Shown here: piece by piece, positions 8,132 to 14,562 of the stretch
Layout of the letters: each line of letters starts with the position of its first letter
Position numbering within the stretch: the first letter of the stretch is position 1
IMG/VR virus record: IMGVR_UViG_3300025898_000001
Span: 1 to 56,894 of that record
Origin: a virus
Reading direction: 5' to 3' (one strand)
Length of the DNA: 56,894 nucleotides
The notes under the pieces: model-generated
The model's database searches: none
What the model saw: only the letters and a program-made list of their open reading frames with translations
Told to the model about the DNA's origin: nothing
Position numbers and translations under genes: made by a program

Positions 8132-8161
8132 ACTATATGACAGAGCGGTCTCGACTGTCAA
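8132..8161 (-). promoter_or_regulatory. Candidate late-operon promoter
   Basis: Minus strand: TTGACA (8156-8161), 18-nt spacer, TATAGT (8132-8137). This is a near-consensus sigma70-type promoter pointing into the roughly 27-kb structural operon. Unlike the other promoters in this genome it is followed by a long leader. Confidence 0.75.
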
Positions 8162-8229
8162 CTGTGGCCGTGGCCGCTGGATTTAAATCGATGATCAAAT
8201 GGTGATAGGTGGTATCAGTAGTGGAGAGA

Positions 8230-8946
8230 TCACTTACGCGCGCCAGCGCAGTCGTTCCAAGTGACGATGACCGGCACCGTCTCCCCGCCCCCGACGATGG
8301 GCTCGCCTGAGATCGAGGTGCCCAGCATGTCGATCTGCAGCTTGTAGAGCGTCGGCTGACCCTTCACGTTGTTCGGCGTGCAGGCGACTCGGCCGGTGAT
8401 CTGGTGCTGCAGCGCCCACGGAATCTCGCCGTCGGGGCCCAGCGCGGCGACCGGAGGCAGTGAGTGGTCCACGATGGGCCACGGGTCGGTCACGATCTCG
8501 TGCCAGTATGGATGCTTGCCGGCGGGCGTCTGCCAGTGGTAGATGTGTATGTGCAGGGTGAACTCCTTCGGCGGATATCCCACACAGGCCGTGCCGGCGC
8601 GCAGATCGACCGTCGGGATCACGCCCGGCGTCAGGGTGAGACCGATGGTCGCCGGATAGAGACTGACGCCGCAGTCGCCGAACTTATAGTCGCCCCAGCG
8701 ATGGGAGGACATGTCGGGGGTCGAGACCGAGGACCCTGAGGTGGGCTGGGAGTTGGTGGTCGTCTTGGTGTTGGGGTTGTTCGAGCACCAGTCGTAGCCG
8801 TTGTCGTTGGCCGGGCAGGACTGCTTGGCTTGAGTGGCGGGAGTGGACGGCCCGTTGTTGGCGCCGCAACCGTCGGCTTGGGTCAGCGGGGCGATGATGA
8901 GGAATGTTGCGAGGGAGGCGCTGATCAAAGCGCTTCGTCGATTCAT
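8230..8946 (-). CDS. Secreted cysteine-rich protein
   Basis: A 238-residue protein with a classic signal peptide: basic MNRR, hydrophobic core SALISASLATFLIIAPL, and a likely signal peptidase I site after TQA. The mature part has a Ser/Thr/Asn-rich linker (about residues 27-80) then a beta-rich domain with seven cysteines in the whole protein, suggesting disulfides outside the membrane. No lipobox. The gene is a single transcription unit with a leaderless promoter immediately upstream, so it is probably made early. Early secreted phage proteins often alter the host envelope or block superinfection; that role is inference. Confidence 0.75.
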   Translation of the reverse strand: MNRRSALISASLATFLIIAPLTQADGCGANNGPSTPATQAKQSCPANDNGYDWCSNNPNTKTTTNSQPTSGSSVSTPDMSSHRWGDYKFGDCGVSLYPATIGLTLTPGVIPTVDLRAGTACVGYPPKEFTLHIHIYHWQTPAGKHPYWHEIVTDPWPIVDHSLPPVAALGPDGEIPWALQHQITGRVACTPNNVKGQPTLYKLQIDMLGTSISGEPIVGGGETVPVIVTWNDCAGARK

Positions 8947-8952
8947 GCAAGC

Positions 8953-8982
8953 ATCATATCAGGGCCCATATCTTGTCGTCAA
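8953..8982 (-). promoter_or_regulatory. Leaderless promoter for secreted protein gene
   Basis: Minus strand: TTGACG (8977-8982), 18-nt spacer, TATGAT (8953-8958), then six bases and ATG (8946). The expected +1 coincides with the start codon, so the mRNA should be leaderless. Confidence 0.8.
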
Positions 8983-8996
8983 GCGGGTATTAATGA

Positions 8997-9088
8997 ATTA
9001 TGGCTCCGGGGAGATCTTCTGAGCCGGTCGAGCTGTGCAACAGCTGACATTGATCAATTATGGCTCTGGGGACTTTCTCTGAGCCGGC
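8997..9088. repeat. Two 32-bp imperfect repeats 60 bp apart
   Basis: Copies at 8997-9028 and 9057-9088 share AATTATGGCTC, GGGGA and TCTGAGCCGG. Each copy has GGCTC and GAGCC arms, so each can form a small hairpin or bind a dimeric protein. A separate palindrome AGCTGTGCAACAGCT lies between them at 9031-9045. They sit 15-100 bp upstream of the -35 box of the secreted-protein promoter, so they are candidate operators or activator sites. Confidence 0.7.
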
Positions 9089-9343
9089 GCGTGGCACCGT
9101 CCGATGCACGCGTATCGGAAAAATCCAGCCATCCGACCCAGGGGGGTTCATATCGGACATATCCGCGGATCATCCGCAGAACACGGGATCACGGATACAT
9201 CGGATCATATCGCGACATGCCCATACATACATGATAGATGCATCATATCATCTGATATCAGACGCATCGGGATATGCGCATATGCCCCCATATATCAATC
9301 ATCATATATGCATATACCTATATATGCGCATGCATACATGATC

Positions 9344-9366
9344 ATGCCCGCGCATTGCGCGGGCAT
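9344..9366. terminator. Perfect 10-bp hairpin, possible terminator
   Basis: ATGCCCGCGC (9344-9353) pairs with GCGCGGGCAT (9357-9366) across a 3-base loop, standing out as GC in an AT-rich region. No U-run follows on either strand, as is common for actinobacterial terminators. It lies downstream of the minus-strand gene 9518-9769. Confidence 0.5.
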
Positions 9367-9517
9367 ATATCAATCATCGATCATCATATATCAATCAATG
9401 AATGAATAAATAATCGATGATCTTTAGTGTTTGATCAGATGCAGCCTCATTAATCATATATCAATTATTTGATGCGACTATGAAGATCGTTTATAGGGAT
9501 GATCGGTTGTCAGATGA

Positions 9518-9769
9518 TCAGTCGATCGGATTCAAGATCATGTCGGTCATGATCGATCGCAGTTCAGGGATGATCATGTCGTCGTCGAGATCGGTGGCGG
9601 TGTCGATCATGAAGTCGATCTGATCATCCGATCCGGTGTTGATCAGCAGGTCGGCGAGCTCGATCGCGTCGTGAGTGGGGCGGAGATCGGCAGCGCGTTC
9701 GGTCGAGAGCAGCGAGTAGGCAAGATCGGTGAGAGTCATGGTCGAGAACCCCTTCATCGTTTCGTTCAT
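9518..9769 (-). CDS. Small acidic early protein
   Basis: An 83-residue very acidic protein (MNETMKGFSTMTLTD start; many Asp in the second half, including DTATDLDDDMI). The ATG at 9769 is exactly six bases after a TATGAT -10 box, so the first ATG is chosen although an internal ATG (9739) has a Shine-Dalgarno-like AAGGGG. Small acidic early phage proteins are often host-takeover or DNA-mimic proteins; nothing here identifies a target. It shares the start sequence ATGAACGA with the gene at 10048 and with the transcript at 12187. Confidence 0.7.
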   Translation of the reverse strand: MNETMKGFSTMTLTDLAYSLLSTERAADLRPTHDAIELADLLINTGSDDQIDFMIDTATDLDDDMIIPELRSIMTDMILNPID

Positions 9770-9775
9770 GCCTTA

Positions 9776-9804
9776 ATCATACCCCGTGTGGGGCGGATTC
9801 GCAA
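9776..9804 (-). promoter_or_regulatory. Leaderless promoter
   Basis: Minus strand: TTGCGA (9799-9804), 17-nt spacer, TATGAT (9776-9781), six bases, ATG (9769). Confidence 0.8.
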
Positions 9805-9808
9805 GGTG

Positions 9809-10048
9809 TCAGGGCAAGATCTTTTGCCCGGTCGCATTCGAGAAGATGATCGCGTCGAGCAAGATCTTCTCGCGAGTCGTCAGGTCCTCGATCAACCGTT
9901 CAACCTCGTCGCAAGCGTCGTCGTCGGTGATCACGATTCGCTCGCCGCTCGTCGCGGCGCGGTACAGTTCGAAGGGGTCGTCGCCTATGCGCTGTGCGAT
10001 CTTGTCGACCTTCAGCGCGAGTTTAGTGAGATTCGTCGTTTCGTTCAT
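9809..10048 (-). CDS. Small early protein
   Basis: A 79-residue mainly helical, acidic protein: MNETTNLTKLALKVDKIAQR, DDPFELYRAATSGERIVITDDD, then ERLIEDLTTREKILLDAI. The start codon lies six bases below a TTTAAT -10 box with TTGACT at the -35 position. No family recognised. The first seven nucleotides match the start of the neighbouring small gene. Confidence 0.7.
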   Translation of the reverse strand: MNETTNLTKLALKVDKIAQRIGDDPFELYRAATSGERIVITDDDACDEVERLIEDLTTREKILLDAIIFSNATGQKILP

Positions 10049-10054
10049 GCCCTT

Positions 10055-10083
10055 ATTAAATCATCGATCAATGGTCGAGTCAA
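10055..10083 (-). promoter_or_regulatory. Leaderless promoter
   Basis: Minus strand: TTGACT (10078-10083), 17-nt spacer, TTTAAT (10055-10060), six bases, ATG (10048). The -10 lacks the usual A at position 2 but spacing matches its neighbours. Confidence 0.68.
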
Positions 10084-10223
10084 GGGTTACTTGTCGGTAA
10101 CTTTGAACTCCCTTATTCGCCCCCTGCGACATGATCAATCATCTATCAATGCCAGCATACCACGTAAGAACATCTTGCTCTACACACCGCGATGCCCCGC
10201 GCAAGCGAGGCAGGCGGTCAGGG

Positions 10224-10673
10224 TCAGTGGCTGTTTCTGACCCACTGGCAGGCGGTCTGGTCGCCCTGCGCGCAGTCGTCCTGCTTGGAGGTCGCGAACC
10301 CGTCGTTGAAGCTTGAGGCCTGATCTGAGGGCTTCGAGGGGCAGTCGACCTGCGCCTCGCCCGAGGCTTTCTCCTCAGCGCAGTTGGTCTTCGCGGTCTT
10401 CGAGTCGGGGTTGAGCGATTCGCAGACGTCGACCGCGAAGCCCCTGGCTTGAGCGAATGCGGTGCAGTCGTGATATGCCGACCCGGTCTTCTCGATCACG
10501 ATCTGGTTGCCCAGGTGACTCCCTGCGATCGCCTTGAAGGTGCCGGCGACGATCGCGGAGGCGATCATCAGGGCGATCATGCCGGCGACGAAGGCGATCA
10601 TGTAGTAGAAGATCGGGTGGCGCGAGCGTAGGGAGGCGCGTCGGGCGGTGGTGATGTTCGGCGTGGTCGTCAT
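10224..10673 (-). CDS. Membrane-anchored cysteine-rich protein
   Basis: A 149-residue protein with a basic N-terminal tail, one transmembrane segment (FYYMIAFVAGMIALMIASAI, about residues 23-45) and a C-terminal domain with six cysteines (in HDCTAF, DVCES, TNCAE, VDCPS, DDCAQ, TACQW). The pattern suggests a type II membrane protein with three disulfides outside the cell. It is a single-gene unit with its own promoter and, unlike its neighbours, a leader of about 40 nt with a GAGGGGA ribosome site. Surface exclusion or envelope remodelling is plausible but not shown. Confidence 0.72.
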   Translation of the reverse strand: MTTTPNITTARRASLRSRHPIFYYMIAFVAGMIALMIASAIVAGTFKAIAGSHLGNQIVIEKTGSAYHDCTAFAQARGFAVDVCESLNPDSKTAKTNCAEEKASGEAQVDCPSKPSDQASSFNDGFATSKQDDCAQGDQTACQWVRNSH

Positions 10674-10712
10674 CAGAGTTTCCCCTCAGTCGGTGTTTGG
10701 TGCGATGAGATA

Positions 10713-10742
10713 AGTATATGCCCTGTGCGCCCCCGCTGTCAA
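10713..10742 (-). promoter_or_regulatory. Promoter for membrane protein gene
   Basis: Minus strand: TTGACA (10737-10742), 18-nt spacer, TATACT (10713-10718); start codon at 10673 with a normal Shine-Dalgarno, so this one gives a leadered mRNA. Confidence 0.78.
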
Positions 10743-10746
10743 GGTG

Positions 10747-11064
10747 TCAGCCCCCGTGAACCTCGGCGATCAAGGTGTGGCAGTCATAGCGCCAGGAGTC
10801 GCCCTTGAAGTGGTCGGGTCGAAACTCGATGATCGTCTTGTAGATCACATGCAGACCGGTGTGAAGCGCGTGCTCGATCGCATCCTGTCGCTCAAGTTGC
10901 TTAGTGTCGGGGAGCTCCGGGTAACCATCCTCCTCGCACATCAGCATGATGTCGCAAAGTTCGATGATACCGTAGTCGCTGGGCTCGAAGAGGTCAGATC
11001 GGAGGTTGGCGATCAGCGTCACGAGCAGGGCGTTCGCCTGAGCGGAGGTCAAGTTCATCGTCAT
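10747..11064 (-). CDS. Small early protein
   Basis: A 105-residue acidic protein starting MTMNLTSAQANALLVTLIAN, with a helical first half containing FEPSDYGIIELCDIMLMCEED and a C-terminal FRPDHFKGDSWRYDCHTLIA. The ATG at 11064 lies six bases after TAGTAT, so I start there and not at the upstream in-frame ATG at 11070 that overlaps the -10 region. No family recognised. Confidence 0.68.
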   Translation of the reverse strand: MTMNLTSAQANALLVTLIANLRSDLFEPSDYGIIELCDIMLMCEEDGYPELPDTKQLERQDAIEHALHTGLHVIYKTIIEFRPDHFKGDSWRYDCHTLIAEVHGG

Positions 11065-11070
11065 ACCCAT

Positions 11071-11100
11071 ATACTACCACACAGCCCCGTCATCGCGCAA
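11071..11100 (-). promoter_or_regulatory. Leaderless promoter
   Basis: Minus strand: TTGCGC (11095-11100), 18-nt spacer, TAGTAT (11071-11076), six bases, ATG (11064). A GGCGTTTTAAAGCCCCC element (plus-strand reading) lies 11 bp further upstream at 11112-11127. Confidence 0.78.
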
Positions 11101-11111
11101 GGCTCGGAATC

Positions 11112-11153
11112 GGCGTTTTAAAGCCCCCAACCTGCGCCCCGTATGCTAGCATT
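11112..11153. repeat. Upstream element, copy 1
   Basis: GGCGTTTTAAAGCCCC (11112-11127) followed about 17 bp later by TGCTAGCATT (11144-11153). The same pair recurs at 11531-11571. Both copies sit just upstream of the -35 box of a leaderless promoter. Confidence 0.65.
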
Positions 11154-11170
11154 CCACACCGGCCGATCTT

Positions 11171-11200
11171 GCTCTAATGCCCCCTTGCGGGGGCTAGAGC
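11171..11200 (-). terminator. Hairpin terminator of gene 11209-11484
   Basis: GCTCTA..GCCCCC (11171-11184) pairs with GGGGGC.AGAGC (11189-11200) across a 4-base loop, just after the stop codon of the minus-strand gene. No U-run; strength comes from the GC stem. Confidence 0.7.
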
Positions 11201-11208
11201 GGGGGAAG

Positions 11209-11484
11209 TCAGAGGGCGTAGCAGTAGGAGAGCGCCTGCGGCGCGAGCTTATGTCGCGCGTCGTTGTTGAAGTAGAGACTGGCGATCGGGTCGCGGCGGA
11301 AGTTGATCACCCAGTGGTCGAGGGTCATCGGCGCGTAGTGACCGTCGGTGTCGGCGAGACCCGCGCAGACGTATCCCTGGTAGGCGTCGTGTTCAAATTG
11401 GGAGGTGTCCTCGCAGCGCTCCTCGCGGTCGAGGAGGGCCTGGAACCAGTCGGCATAAGGGCGGGGTGCGGTGTTCGTCGTCAT
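11209..11484 (-). CDS. Small early protein
   Basis: A 91-residue protein beginning MTTNTAPRPYADWFQALLDR and ending HKLAPQALSYCYAL, with TDGHYAPMTLDHWVINFRRD in the centre. Mixed alpha/beta composition with many aromatic residues. The start codon is six bases below a TAGTAT box. It has its own promoter and hairpin terminator, so it is a single-gene unit. No family recognised. Confidence 0.7.
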   Translation of the reverse strand: MTTNTAPRPYADWFQALLDREERCEDTSQFEHDAYQGYVCAGLADTDGHYAPMTLDHWVINFRRDPIASLYFNNDARHKLAPQALSYCYAL

Positions 11485-11490
11485 ACCTAT

Positions 11491-11519
11491 ATACTACCCC
11501 CTGCACCCCGGGGTGTCAA
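11491..11519 (-). promoter_or_regulatory. Leaderless promoter with internal palindrome
   Basis: Minus strand: TTGACA (11514-11519), 17-nt spacer, TAGTAT (11491-11496), six bases, ATG (11484). The spacer contains the palindrome CACCCCGGGGTG, a plausible operator between the two boxes. A GGCGTTTTAAAGCCCCC element lies 12 bp upstream at 11531-11547. Confidence 0.82.
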
Positions 11520-11530
11520 GGCACTCAGCG

Positions 11531-11571
11531 GGCGTTTTAAAGCCCCCTCATAGTCTCGGATAGCTAGCATT
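11531..11571. repeat. Upstream element, copy 2
   Basis: GGCGTTTTAAAGCCCCC (11531-11547) followed by AGCTAGCATT near 11562-11571. A partial third copy, CCCTTTAAAGCCCCCTCAACC, is at about 12415-12435 next to the orphan plus-strand promoter. Confidence 0.65.
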
Positions 11572-11695
11572 GGGGCACACCCTCATAGAGCCTACCCACC
11601 CTCTCTCAGCGCCTCCTACACAGATATTAAATCATTGCCACAGTCTGATCGCCCCACACCTGACGCGTCAGGGATTCAGTCGACACACAACACCT

Positions 11696-11731
11696 TGAGA
11701 CCCGACCCCCGATGTGCGGGGGCGGATCTCA
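11696..11731 (-). terminator. Hairpin terminator of gene 11743-12141
   Basis: TGAGA.CCG.CCCCCG pairs with CGGGGG.CGG..TCTCA around a 4-base loop, directly downstream of the minus-strand stop codon. GC-rich, no U-run. Confidence 0.65.
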
Positions 11732-11742
11732 GGGGGTGTAGA

Positions 11743-12141
11743 TCAGACCCCGACCTCGTCGGTCTCAACCTCAGAATCCTCGGCGGCGATCTCGGCGATC
11801 ATGTCGGTGAAGTCCTCGTCGGTCAGCATCCCGGCGGTCGGCTCCTCGTCGTCGACCTCGCTGAAGTCGAGATCGGCGGTCAGCGTGGCGGGGTGCGACT
11901 CCTTCGCCTGCGCCAGCTCGGCCTCCCGCGCGGCCTTCGCCGCGGCGCGGGCCTCCTCGTGGGCCTTGAAGTTCTTCTTGAACTTCGCGAGCTGAGTGGC
12001 GGTCAGTTCGAGCGAGTAGCGGCCGCCCTTGCCGACCGGCTCGACTCCGGACTCAGGGGTGCGCAGGAAGACTCGCAGCGCCTTCGGGTTGGTGCCGACC
12101 TCGGTCGCGAGCGTCGCGGCGGTGTAAGAGACCTTCGCCAT
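11743..12141 (-). CDS. Small winged-helix/HTH-type DNA-binding protein (paralogue A)
   Basis: A 132-residue protein. Residues 1-55 (TAATLATEVGTNPKALRVFL, then VGKGGRYSLELTATQL) form a compact DNA-binding module: an A-x-x-L-A-x-x-x-G-T helix, an L-R-x-F-L-R recognition helix and a G-K-G-x-R-Y wing. An Ala/Lys/Glu-rich helix follows, then a strongly acidic tail. Similar modules occur in the plus-strand genes at 23045 and 36640. The transcript probably begins at 12187, so this gene has a leader containing a hairpin and a GAAGGGA ribosome site; I choose ATG 12141 over ATG 12150 because of spacing. Likely a nucleoid-associated or regulatory protein. Confidence 0.7.
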   Translation of the reverse strand: MAKVSYTAATLATEVGTNPKALRVFLRTPESGVEPVGKGGRYSLELTATQLAKFKKNFKAHEEARAAAKAAREAELAQAKESHPATLTADLDFSEVDDEEPTAGMLTDEDFTDMIAEIAAEDSEVETDEVGV

Positions 12142-12193
12142 TTTGATCATTCCCTTCGATCGTCGGGGGCGGTTCCCCCTCGTTCATGCCTTA

Positions 12194-12222
12194 AATATAT
12201 ACCCCCCTCACCCCCCTGTCAA
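12194..12222 (-). promoter_or_regulatory. Strong promoter for paralogue A
   Basis: Minus strand: TTGACA (12217-12222), 17-nt spacer, TATATT (12194-12199), six bases, ATG (12187). That first ATG opens a different frame (about 44 codons) from the annotated gene, so it is either an upstream ORF or a fortuitous ATG at the transcript start; the sequence ATGAACGA is shared with genes at 9769 and 10048. Confidence 0.8.
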
Positions 12223-12375
12223 GCTCCGTATCGCCCCAAAACGGACGACTTTTGAAGATCTTTTATGAATAACGATCGGCCATCAATCATCCCCCAAGCC
12301 TTCACATCATGAATCATTTATGATATCGCGCGTGCGCGCGTTTATGAATCGCCAAGAGATTTTACCTAACCGACC

Positions 12376-12404
12376 TTGACAAACTCTGCCATGTATGATA
12401 CTAT
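12376..12404 (+). promoter_or_regulatory. Orphan plus-strand promoter
   Basis: TTGACA (12376-12381), 17-nt spacer, TACTAT (12399-12404). It is as good as the gene promoters nearby but points into about 940 bp with no convincing ORF, so it may make a non-coding or antisense RNA. Confidence 0.68.
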
Positions 12405-12443
12405 GTGAGTGGGCCCTTTAAAGCCCCCTCAACCGATCTCTCA

Positions 12444-12505
12444 GGATATGTCCGATTCGGGAGTATCCTCCTCGACCAGGCAATTCCTCCGGATATGTCC
12501 GATTC
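12444..12505. repeat. GGATATGTCCGATTC direct repeats
   Basis: Two exact 15-bp copies at 12444-12458 and 12491-12505 (47 bp apart), with a third 14-bp match in inverted orientation at 9152-9165. The core CGGA-N4-TCCG, complete in the second and third copies, is a short dyad of the type bound by dimeric repressors. Confidence 0.68.
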
Positions 12506-13344
12506 CGTGGGATATCTCAAGATCGGTCCAGAATGATCCAGGAAAAAATCTCTTTCCAGTCTGATGCCAGTCTGTCGTATACAACGTGATACGTTAGCGA
12601 TCTCGTGCCTCGCGTCCTGACTCGATGGATATATTCATGAAAGATTGATCTTAAATCATCAATCGAGTCCCGCGCTTCATGAATGACTCCACACCAAGCC
12701 TCTCGCGCGCATCATGCCTGCGTGTGTGCCTGCGGACGCGACGCGTGCATGGGCGCATACACTCGCACAGACTGCGCGCCTCGCGTGATCGAGGCTTCAG
12801 AATCTCTTGGGTCTTTTAAATCAATCATCGATCAATATCTAGCATCAACTTCGGCGATCTTGGGGATAATTTATGAATATTTTGGAGAGATTTTACCCAG
12901 TTTTCGAGGGATTCTGGCGAAATTCTCTTAGAAAATTCATCAATATCTCATGGTTTTTATCAAAATCCCGTGGAAGTGTTCTCTGAAGCGTCGTGCCGTG
13001 CCCAGTGGAGCTTTGACCTAAGCCCCGTGTCGGTATATACGTGGTTTGACGTGGAGCTATCTCGGACCGCAGCGACACGTCGGAGGAATTCGACCCCTCT
13101 CGAGGCCTCATCTCAAACCCCGTCAAGGCCCTCAGTCCTCTCCCGAACTACCTATCCCCCGTTCCTCTCCCGAGCCGCCTCACACTATGTCATAGCCCCG
13201 TCTCAGCCTCATCACCCCATCCCTATCATCACCTCATCTCTATCAAATCCCTAAGGCCATGAAGAAGGCCCTCATGCATCATTCGTCATCAAGGCCTATC
13301 TCACAGTCCTAGAGAAGCATTCAACAATCCCTAGACAGCCTCAA

Positions 13345-13962
13345 TCATTCGCCCTCGATCGTCGATTCATCGTCGACGCCCCCATCGTCGATCTCGATGG
13401 CCCGATTCATCGCGGCCCTGAGCTCAGTGACTCTCTCAACGTCGACCCTGACCGTGATCTCCCCAGTCTCGATATCGACCCCATAGTACATCTTCAGCTC
13501 CTCGGCGATATCCCTAGCCACCGCTCGTAGTCGCTTATCGACTCTCTCCTTAAGCCTGAGAGCTTCCTCTGGACCAAGAGACAGCCCGCTCCCCGGACCT
13601 CTTGCGCCAACACGTACCGACCTGCGCGCGCTCCCCCCGGAGCGAACGACGAGCTCCCCCATGCGCTCTCTCGACCTCTCAGTGTCCCTGAGACGGCCGC
13701 CCCCACCTCCCCCCTTGTTCTTTGGATCAGCGCTAACTCCGACCTCCGCATCCCGCCGGCGATCCGACGCACGCCCCTGACCATCATGCCCCTCATCTCC
13801 TGTCGCTATCCTCCACAGCTCCTCATAAGCCCGAGCGAAACTCGGCGGCAGCTCGTACAGCACCTCCACACCGATCCGCCCCTGATCCACCCCCGCCGCG
13901 CTCATGATCTCAGCGATGCGGCGGCGCACTAGCCGGTCGATCGAGGCGCTCAGCGGACCCAT
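13345..13962 (-). CDS. Hypothetical charged protein
   Basis: A 205-residue, very Arg/Glu/Gly-rich protein. N-terminal helix MGPLSASIDRLVRRRIAEIM, then LPPSFARAYEELWRIATGDE, a disordered Gly/Arg stretch (about 65-115) and a C-terminal helical/beta part with VARDIAEELKMYYGVDIETG. Start is uncertain: ATG 13962 after AAGGGCGAG is used here; GTG 13980 after GGAGAGG is equally possible. Last gene of the small-gene operon. No family recognised. Confidence 0.6.
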   Translation of the reverse strand: MGPLSASIDRLVRRRIAEIMSAAGVDQGRIGVEVLYELPPSFARAYEELWRIATGDEGHDGQGRASDRRRDAEVGVSADPKNKGGGGGGRLRDTERSRERMGELVVRSGGSARRSVRVGARGPGSGLSLGPEEALRLKERVDKRLRAVARDIAEELKMYYGVDIETGEITVRVDVERVTELRAAMNRAIEIDDGGVDDESTIEGE

Positions 13963-13969
13963 CTCGCCC

Positions 13970-14350
13970 TTACGAACCACTTTCAACCTCTCCCTCTCCC
14001 TCAGCCGGCCTCTTGCTCACCACGAAAGCGTCATGCATCACGGCCAGCGTGCTCTTCAGGTGTCGCTCCACCCACTCCATGATCACCGACTCGTCGACCC
14101 ACCCCACGCCCAGCGGCGCGCCCCCCAGCCCTTCATACTCCCCACTCACGTCACGCCCCCCCCTCGCCGGCACCCCACCCCTCATCACGTAGCGCGGATA
14201 CTCCATCGTGATCGAACCACAGGCGGCACACCTGCCCCGCATCGACATCACCTCATCCCCAACCCCCAGCCCAAACTCCATTCTCGGTTGACAGCCCACA
14301 GTCCATCGATACTCGTTAGGTCCCCTGCTCTCGATCCCACTCTCGCTCAT
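13970..14350 (-). CDS. Hypothetical protein with one CxxC
   Basis: A 126-residue protein with a single CAAC knuckle (RGRCAACGSITMEYPRYV) that could be half of a zinc site, a Gly-rich centre and a helical VDESVIMEWVERHLKSTLAV near the C terminus. The start ATG overlaps the stop of the upstream gene as TGATG. No family recognised. Confidence 0.6.
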   Translation of the reverse strand: MSESGIESRGPNEYRWTVGCQPRMEFGLGVGDEVMSMRGRCAACGSITMEYPRYVMRGGVPARGGRDVSGEYEGLGGAPLGVGWVDESVIMEWVERHLKSTLAVMHDAFVVSKRPAEGEGEVESGS

Positions 14351-14562
14351 CAGCTCAGCTCCGGATGGTGGTTGGATTCGATGCCCTCGTACTCACTCAC
14401 ATGCAGCCACTCTACCTCAGCGCCCCACGCTCCCTCAGTCGTGCCCTCAGTCGTGCCGCCAGTCTTGATGACCAGCACCACCTCCTGTCCACACCGACAG
14501 ATCCCCCGATCCCCAACTTCAGGCTGTAGCTTAGCGGCGGGATCGCCACCCTCAAACAACAT
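14350..14562 (-). CDS. Small hypothetical protein
   Basis: A 70-residue protein starting MLFEGGDPAAKLQPEVG with a CRCGQE motif and a repeated TTEGTTEG segment. ATG 14562 follows GGAGCG; the longer frame from 14598 lacks a ribosome site. It overlaps the upstream gene by 11 bp. Confidence 0.58.
   Translation of the reverse strand: MLFEGGDPAAKLQPEVGDRGICRCGQEVVLVIKTGGTTEGTTEGAWGAEVEWLHVSEYEGIESNHHPELS

Larger units (their letters stand above)
7816..8229. other. Late-operon leader region
   Basis: About 410 bp with no convincing gene. It holds a consensus minus-strand promoter (8132-8161), a roughly 310-nt untranslated leader, and two copies of GCGGAGTCTAGA at 8027-8038 and 8057-8068, exactly 30 bp apart. 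The leader is a candidate site for antitermination or packaging recognition; I see no tRNA that folds well. Confidence 0.6.
8947..9517. other. AT-rich non-coding region with repeats
   Basis: About 570 bp without a convincing gene. From 9,150 to 9,480 it is AT-rich and full of ATCAT and CATATAT words, unlike the GC-rich coding DNA. It contains a GGATATGTCC site (9152-9165, inverted relative to two copies near 12.45 kb) and a perfect 10-bp hairpin at 9344-9366. Possible functions are operator, origin or transcription boundary. Confidence 0.6.
12200..13344. other. 1.1-kb AT-rich non-coding region
   Basis: No gene I can support on either strand. It contains an orphan plus-strand promoter (12376-12404), two copies of GGATATGTCCGATTC (12444-12458 and 12491-12505), a CGTAT-N8-ATACG dyad near 12574-12591, very AT-rich DNA at 12830-12970, and from about 13,060 to 13,330 a strikingly pyrimidine-rich plus strand. 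It is the best candidate for a replication origin or central control region, although I see no DnaA-box cluster. Confidence 0.6.

Noticed and set aside
12683-12931. 82-residue plus-strand ORF in the non-coding region
   Set aside because: No ribosome site or nearby leaderless box, Cys/His-rich start from alternating CGTGTG words, and a composition that changes abruptly midway; looks like chance.
12893-13126. 77-residue minus-strand ORF
   Set aside because: Begins at TTG without ribosome site, crosses the very AT-rich segment, low-complexity and unlike neighbouring proteins; retained only as non-coding.
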